NCBI GenBank assembly: GCA_034110565.1
Contig: JAWUYY010000030.1
Location: forward strand, 46,031-110,030
DNA from: Bermanella sp034110565
Lineage (GTDB): Bacteria > Pseudomonadota > Gammaproteobacteria > Pseudomonadales > Oceanobacteraceae
Reading direction: 5' to 3'
Length of the DNA: 64,000 bases
Shown here: positions 59,858-64,000 of the stretch, piece by piece
Numbering within the stretch: the stretch's first letter is position 1
Layout of the letters: each line of letters starts with the position of its first letter
Translations under genes and position numbers: made by a program
Notes under the pieces: generated by a model
Told to the model about the DNA's origin: nothing
Database searches by the model: none
Seen by the model: only the letters and a program-made list of their open reading frames with translations

Positions 59858-60163
59858 ATGAACATAAATAAACTCACTAGTGGTGTTGGCGGCGGTACAC
59901 AATCGTCTAACACCGAAAAAACCGCATCAGCGGGGTCAGGCGCGTCAAAAGCACCTGAAACCAAAAGCTCTGCCGATGCTGACGTTAAACTTAGCCCGCA
60001 AAGTAAATCTATCCAGCAAATTGAAGCCGAAGTGGCCAAGATGCCTGATATTGATGACGCCGCAGTGGAACGTATCAAAGGTGCGCTCGCCAATAACGAG
60101 TACAAAATTGATTACGAACGTATCGCTGGGCAGATGATTAAATTTGATGGGCTCATGAAATAG
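59858..60163 (+). CDS. flgM: Anti-sigma28 factor FlgM
   Basis: 101 residues. A disordered Ser/Ala/Gly-rich N-terminal half, then the FliA-binding C-terminal helices (VKLSPQSKSIQQIEAEVAKMPDIDDAAVERIKGALANNEYKIDYERIAGQMIKFD). It binds sigma28 until the hook is complete and is then exported. GGTAAG precedes the start. flgN follows after 12 bases. Confidence 0.95.
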   Translation: MNINKLTSGVGGGTQSSNTEKTASAGSGASKAPETKSSADADVKLSPQSKSIQQIEAEVAKMPDIDDAAVERIKGALANNEYKIDYERIAGQMIKFDGLMK

Positions 60164-60175
60164 AAAAGGATATGT

Positions 60176-60661
60176 ATGTCAGTGCCAGCACTTAGTGAAT
60201 TGAATAGTGTATTTGAACACGAACAATCCACACTGCAGCAGCTTCAAGCCGTGCTTGAGGCCGAATCATCGGCACTTCTTGACCGAGACATGCTCGCCAT
60301 TGAAGGCACCGCCCAGCATAAGCTGACCGCCCTTAAGGCTTACCAGAAGCAGGTTAACAAACGTTTGTCGTTCCTCCTCGATAATAAATTTGAAGGCTCA
60401 GAACAAGGTTTGCTTGCGCTTATTGCATCGTATCCGGAATCTGACCAAACTCAGCTAACACAGCAGTGGCACACCCTAAAACATGGGTTTGAAGACGTCA
60501 TTGCCCAGAACGAACGTAACGGTATTATCATCTATCATAATCAACATCGTAACCGTAACTTGCTGAATATCTTGCATGGCAGCAAAAATGAGCCAAACTT
60601 ATATAACGGAACTGGCGCGGCACAGGGACAAAGCCAAAGACAAAGTCTAGGTGAAGCCTAA
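60176..60661 (+). CDS. flgN: Flagellar export chaperone FlgN
   Basis: 161 residues, helical. LNSVFEHEQSTLQQLQAVLEAESSALLDRDMLAIEGTAQHKL is the FlgN start and NERNGIIIYHNQHRNRNLLNIL the central conserved segment. FlgN is the chaperone for FlgK and FlgL; here the FlgK cargo is nearly twice normal size. Immediately downstream of flgM under the sigma28 promoter. Confidence 0.93.
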   Translation: MSVPALSELNSVFEHEQSTLQQLQAVLEAESSALLDRDMLAIEGTAQHKLTALKAYQKQVNKRLSFLLDNKFEGSEQGLLALIASYPESDQTQLTQQWHTLKHGFEDVIAQNERNGIIIYHNQHRNRNLLNILHGSKNEPNLYNGTGAAQGQSQRQSLGEA

Positions 60662-60721
60662 TCTAGTATTGATCAATGGATGCCCGCCAAACTTTACATT
60701 CAAGCAAGTTAGACGACGGTC

Positions 60722-61495
60722 ATGGAACAAGCTGAAATAACACAAGAGAATTACCTAGAAAGCCCAGAAGAAATTTATCGTGCAATCCAACGATTGATTC
60801 GTTATGCACCTAAACTCACTGCGCGCTTTGAAGGCATAGATGAAGCCTTTTCCACCGCCATAACCAAGGTTGACTTAAAGTCTAAAGCCTTCGCGTTTGA
60901 TAAGCTCATTCCAGATAACGGAAATGATGCCTTACAACGCGGTAAACGCTTAGAACTAGTGGCCGACTTTCGTGGTATTTTGGTTAAATTCTTTGTGGAT
61001 AGCGGCTTAAAATATCGGCCACAAAACCAAGAATACATAGCAAAATTCCCAAGCAAGTTACTTTACCTACAGCGTCGCAATGCTTACCGCGCAATAGTAC
61101 CCCGTACGTATTCGGTTTACGCTGTATTTCGTTCAAGCGAAGATAATCAAGTATTCAAAGGTCGTTTACAGGATATTTCAGGCTCTGGTTTTAAAGCCTA
61201 TTTCAAAGGGGACGTTTCCCCGAATTTAAAAGCCATTACTACTTTTGATGAAAGCACCTTACATGTGGGCGATGAGTCCATGGATTGCGGCCTAGATGCT
61301 CGCCATGCTGTTTACAACGAAGAAAAAGACCTGACCTTTTGTGGATTCTCGTTTGAGCCGCTAAGCGGTATGAAACAACGATATGTCGAGAACCTAGTGA
61401 ATAACCTTCAATACGAAGAGCAGCGCAAAGAACAAGCCGCAGAAGAGCGTAAAAAAGAAGAAAGCGAATCCCATCAAACCGGAGAATCAGGTTAA
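60722..61495 (+). CDS. Flagellar brake / PilZ protein (YcgR type)
   Basis: 257 residues. An N-terminal YcgR-like domain is followed by PilZ at about 115-235: c-di-GMP-binding R-x-x-x-R as QRRNAYR, and the D/N-x-S-x-x-G as DISGSGFKAY. The end is a charged Lys/Glu coil. YcgR-type proteins slow or bias the motor when c-di-GMP is high. It follows flgN by 60 bases and has a terminator after it, consistent with the sigma28 unit flgM-flgN-ycgR. Confidence 0.88.
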   Translation: MEQAEITQENYLESPEEIYRAIQRLIRYAPKLTARFEGIDEAFSTAITKVDLKSKAFAFDKLIPDNGNDALQRGKRLELVADFRGILVKFFVDSGLKYRPQNQEYIAKFPSKLLYLQRRNAYRAIVPRTYSVYAVFRSSEDNQVFKGRLQDISGSGFKAYFKGDVSPNLKAITTFDESTLHVGDESMDCGLDARHAVYNEEKDLTFCGFSFEPLSGMKQRYVENLVNNLQYEEQRKEQAAEERKKEESESHQTGESG

Positions 61496-61537
61496 ATCAA
61501 TATAAACACACCAGGCAGATGCCTAACCGCTCTAAAC

Positions 61538-61573
61538 AAAAAACGGCATGCCCAAAAGGCATGCCGTTTTTTA
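61538..61573. terminator. Bidirectional terminator between ycgR and the arsenosugar genes
   Basis: AAAAACGGCATGCC-CAAAA-GGCATGCCGTTTTTT, a 13-base stem with T-runs on both strands, between convergent genes. Confidence 0.9.
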
Positions 61574-61613
61574 TTCTACAAGCCGCACATAAATAGCGAA
61601 TCTAAAAAGAAAT

Positions 61614-62231
61614 TTAGTCGTTCAGCTTAAGTGCATGCAAACGTTGTAAATCTTCAGGGCGATCTACATCCCACAAGGGCCCAAGAATAGCCGCTTTTTT
61701 ATTCGCAGCCCCTAGGCGCTCAAAGGTCACCGCCATAACATGCTCAGTGCCCCAGGGAACATCTTCGAACAACTCATCACACACTTGAGTCGCGCCCACT
61801 AAAACATAACCGCCATCTTCAGCATTAATGAACACATGAGGTTGATCATCTAGCTCGCTGAGTGCTTGCTGATAATACTCTAGAGTTAAAACGGGGCAAT
61901 CACTGCCCACGATAAGCACCTTTTTAGCCAGCGTTAATCCCCAGCGAATGGCATTGGCCATGCGCTCACCTAAATCATCACCTTTTTGTACGATAACAGG
62001 CGTGGTTTGAGCAATACGTTCGATCACCTCTTGCTCACCTAAATGATTAAGAGACAAAACCGATAAACCGCCTAGTTTCTGTGTCACGTGTGTTAATTGA
62101 TTATGAGTAAATTGAAGTAACTGAAGGTGTAAATCTAAACAGGCTTGGTCGCCAATGGCCGGCGCCAAGCGGGTTTTAACCTGACCTAATTGAGGCAGTT
62201 TCGCAAATTGAATAATAATATGATCAAACAT
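61614..62231 (-). CDS. TIGR04282-type arsenosugar biosynthesis glycosyltransferase-like protein
   Basis: 205 residues of the DUF2064/TIGR04282 family (GT-A fold). IIQFAKLPQLGQVKTRLAPAIG is the N-terminal signature, then GDDLGERMANAIRWGL, VLIVGSDCPVLT and AEDGGYVLVGA. In clusters with arsS it is thought to handle the sugar part of arsenosugar synthesis; the exact reaction is not established. Last gene of the three-gene unit. Confidence 0.9.
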   Translation of the reverse strand: MFDHIIIQFAKLPQLGQVKTRLAPAIGDQACLDLHLQLLQFTHNQLTHVTQKLGGLSVLSLNHLGEQEVIERIAQTTPVIVQKGDDLGERMANAIRWGLTLAKKVLIVGSDCPVLTLEYYQQALSELDDQPHVFINAEDGGYVLVGATQVCDELFEDVPWGTEHVMAVTFERLGAANKKAAILGPLWDVDRPEDLQRLHALKLND

Positions 62232-62259
62232 AAAGGGCTTCTATAAATTAAAAACAGTG

Positions 62260-62934
62260 TTAACGATATTTATCCGCAAGTACTTGCGGGTTAACACCTC
62301 GCCAAAAATCAAACCGTAATTGCCACATAAGTAACACGGTTTTTACAATGCCATTTTTTTGCCAGCGTCTGGCTGACGTGGTCACCTTAGCGCTTAAGCA
62401 TTTAGGTGGTGCAACTTTTTTGGCACGCTTAGAAAAATCCACGTCTTCCATTAATGGAATTCGAGCAAAACCACCTAATGCCTCAAAAAAAGGTTTGCGC
62501 ACAAAAATACACTGATCTCCGGTTGCCACTCCAGTTAAACGAGAGCGTTGATTAATAAACCACTCAATCACACGAAAGCTCAAGCCTTTGCTATCAAGGC
62601 GTACATTGAAACGCCCCCATTGATGCAAACTGGCTTGATCAACCATGGCTCTTAAACTGGAAGAATTAAAATGGGTATCGGCATGCACAAACACTAACCA
62701 AGCACCTTGCGCCTGTTCGGCGCCAGCATTCATTTGATTAGCCCGACCTCTTTCACTATTTATAACCGTAAACTTAGCGGCCAGTTTTTCGGCACAACCA
62801 TCATCACTGCCCCCATCGACAACAATAATCTCTTTAACGTACTCACTCAGTAGCATTAAACGATAGATAAGATCATCGACCTGCTCAGCTTCGTTAAAGA
62901 CAGGTACGATAATTGAAACATTAAAACCCTTCAT
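62260..62934 (-). CDS. TIGR04283-type arsenosugar biosynthesis glycosyltransferase (GT2)
   Basis: 224 residues. GT2 start SIIVPVFNEAEQVDDLIYRL, DXD-like IVVDGGSDDGCAE, GRANQMNAGAEQAQGAWLVFVHADTHF, TGDQCIFVRKPFFEALGGFARIPLMEDVDFSKRAKK. This matches the small GT2 family found with arsS. Seven bases separate it from the arsS stop on the same strand, so they are co-transcribed. Confidence 0.9.
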   Translation of the reverse strand: MKGFNVSIIVPVFNEAEQVDDLIYRLMLLSEYVKEIIVVDGGSDDGCAEKLAAKFTVINSERGRANQMNAGAEQAQGAWLVFVHADTHFNSSSLRAMVDQASLHQWGRFNVRLDSKGLSFRVIEWFINQRSRLTGVATGDQCIFVRKPFFEALGGFARIPLMEDVDFSKRAKKVAPPKCLSAKVTTSARRWQKNGIVKTVLLMWQLRFDFWRGVNPQVLADKYR

Positions 62935-62940
62935 AAGTGT

Positions 62941-63903
62941 TTAAGACAATGCCCCACCACAAGATGAACCGGCCCCGGCCGTGCAACCAAAGCAATGACC
63001 TGCAACCGCAATATCATTACCGGCTAAATCACTTTTTAATAAATCTTCAATATGGCGCGCTTCATGTTCACCATTCTCGGTGGGCATCTCTAGCATTTGG
63101 TTAAAATCGCAGTCGTATAAATTACCCAAATAATCCACGCTAACCGTATTGCGACACATGACAGTATCAAGATTATGAGGCTGGTAATTATCAATCAGCA
63201 ATTGCATGTAATCGTTAAACTGACCTTTTGATACCAACATACTACCAAAACGAGAAATTGGCATATTGGTAATGGTATATAGCTGATTAAATTCGATACC
63301 CCAGTCGCCCCACAAGCGTTGCTTATAATCTTGCTGCAAAGATATTTGCGACGGTGGCAAAGACGCTCCACCTGGGTTGTACACCAAATCTAACATTAAA
63401 CCTGTGCCCTCTTTACCAAAGCCCAGCTCATTTAGCATGTGTAAACCTTTAATGCTGTCATCAAAGACCCCTTTACCACGCTGCGCATCGACATTTTCTT
63501 GGGTATAACACGGTAAGGATGCCGCCACCGTCACTTTCTCATCGGCTAAAAATTGCGCTAAATCTTCATAACCTGGTTCGCATAAAATGGTGATATTACA
63601 ACGATCAATCACTTCGCAACCCAGCTTGCGCGCTTCACTGACTAAATAACGAAAATGCGGGTTCATTTCTGGCGCGCCACCCGTTAAATCGAGGGTTTTC
63701 ACATCACGGGCTTTAATGACATCTAGTACCAGATTAACCGTTGCTTTATCCATTAACTCAGTACGACGCGGCCCCGCATTCACATGACAATGGGTGCAGC
63801 TTAAGTTACACAAATAACCAAGATTAACCTGTAATACATCTAACGCTTGGCGCTTAATGGCGGGGAATTGACGGGCAATTAATAAATGTTTTGTGTCCAG
63901 CAT
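62941..63903 (-). CDS. arsS: Arsenosugar biosynthesis radical SAM protein ArsS
   Basis: 320 residues. The radical-SAM CxxxCxxC motif is C32-C36-C39 in YLCNLSCTHCHVNAGPRR; LDLTGGAPEMNPHFR is the SAM-binding GGE-like motif; the C-terminal domain holds CRNTVSVDYLGNLYDCDFNQML and HCFGCTAGAGSSCGG, probably more Fe-S ligands. ArsS attaches the 5'-deoxyadenosyl group to dimethylarsenite to begin arsenosugar synthesis; the methyltransferase ArsM is not in the window. First gene of the unit as far as seen; the last 97 bases of the window upstream are too short to assign. Confidence 0.93.
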   Translation of the reverse strand: MLDTKHLLIARQFPAIKRQALDVLQVNLGYLCNLSCTHCHVNAGPRRTELMDKATVNLVLDVIKARDVKTLDLTGGAPEMNPHFRYLVSEARKLGCEVIDRCNITILCEPGYEDLAQFLADEKVTVAASLPCYTQENVDAQRGKGVFDDSIKGLHMLNELGFGKEGTGLMLDLVYNPGGASLPPSQISLQQDYKQRLWGDWGIEFNQLYTITNMPISRFGSMLVSKGQFNDYMQLLIDNYQPHNLDTVMCRNTVSVDYLGNLYDCDFNQMLEMPTENGEHEARHIEDLLKSDLAGNDIAVAGHCFGCTAGAGSSCGGALS

Positions 63904-64000
63904 AGTCTCAACTCTCTCATTAACAGCCTCTTTGTGCCGCTTTTATAGTTTTTACCTTAGCCTTGTGAGACACGATGCACAAGATCAAGTTCACTCCACA

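Noticed and set aside
63904..64000. Possible C-terminal end of an upstream minus-strand gene (frames ending at 63957 or about 63920)
   Set aside because: Only 15-26 codons are visible and two frames are equally open, so no gene can be chosen.

Overview
The window looks like chromosome of a motile marine gammaproteobacterium, most likely in or near the Oceanospirillales (a Bermanella/Oleispira-type organism). The reasons are the single-polar-flagellum gene order, sigma54- and sigma28-type flagellar promoters, very large flagellin, hook and cap proteins, an arsenosugar cluster and an oleate hydratase. The placement is inferred from gene content; no database was searched. No rRNA, tRNA, CRISPR array or intact insertion sequence was seen.

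Region 1 (1-13.8 kb) is core metabolism and small genes. It holds the 5' part of recC, an orphan Hpt phosphotransfer protein, a DsbA-fold 2-hydroxychromene-2-carboxylate isomerase homologue and an exported protein of unknown role. The glycine cleavage genes gcvT, gcvH and gcvP follow, with a PilJ-type hybrid histidine kinase inserted between gcvH and gcvP. Then come a ZIP metal transporter, a decayed GNAT acetyltransferase fragment, two small unknown proteins and a YkgJ-type cysteine-cluster protein.

Region 2 (13.8-20.7 kb) carries lipid and redox genes, mostly on the minus strand: oleate hydratase, a YegD-type Hsp70, a fatty-acid-hydroxylase/sterol-desaturase family membrane protein, a luciferase-like flavin oxidoreductase, and a small membrane protein on the plus strand.

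Region 3 (20.8-41.2 kb) is the filament and its glycosylation. A 1317-residue FliD cap protein and a 1025-residue flagellin plus FlaG flank an AT-rich block of overlapping nonulosonic (legionaminic-type) acid genes: 4,6-dehydratase, LegC aminotransferase, LegG/NeuC epimerase, LegI/NeuB synthase, NeuD acyltransferase, a Gfo/Idh oxidoreductase, LegF/NeuA CMP-transferase and an SDR. At its edges sit an APS kinase and a sulfotransferase. Beyond the flagellin are a Maf-type flagellin glycosyltransferase and a PtmE-type sugar nucleotidyltransferase. Together they suggest a flagellin decorated with a nine-carbon acidic sugar, perhaps with sulfate added somewhere.

Region 4 (41.2-61.5 kb) is the hook-basal-body locus flgBCDE / flgFGHI-fliT-like / flgJKL, all on the minus strand, followed by cheR and cheV, and divergently flgA, flgM, flgN and a YcgR-type PilZ brake. 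FlgE (1251 aa) and FlgK (992 aa) are also greatly enlarged. Sigma54 (-24/-12) promoters are visible before flgB, flgF, flgJ and flgA. Sigma28 promoters are visible before fliC, fliD and flgM. CGGCAA/TTGCCG inverted repeats lie about 55 bp upstream of two of the sigma54 promoters.

Region 5 (61.6-64 kb) holds three arsenosugar biosynthesis genes on the minus strand: arsS and two glycosyltransferase-like genes.
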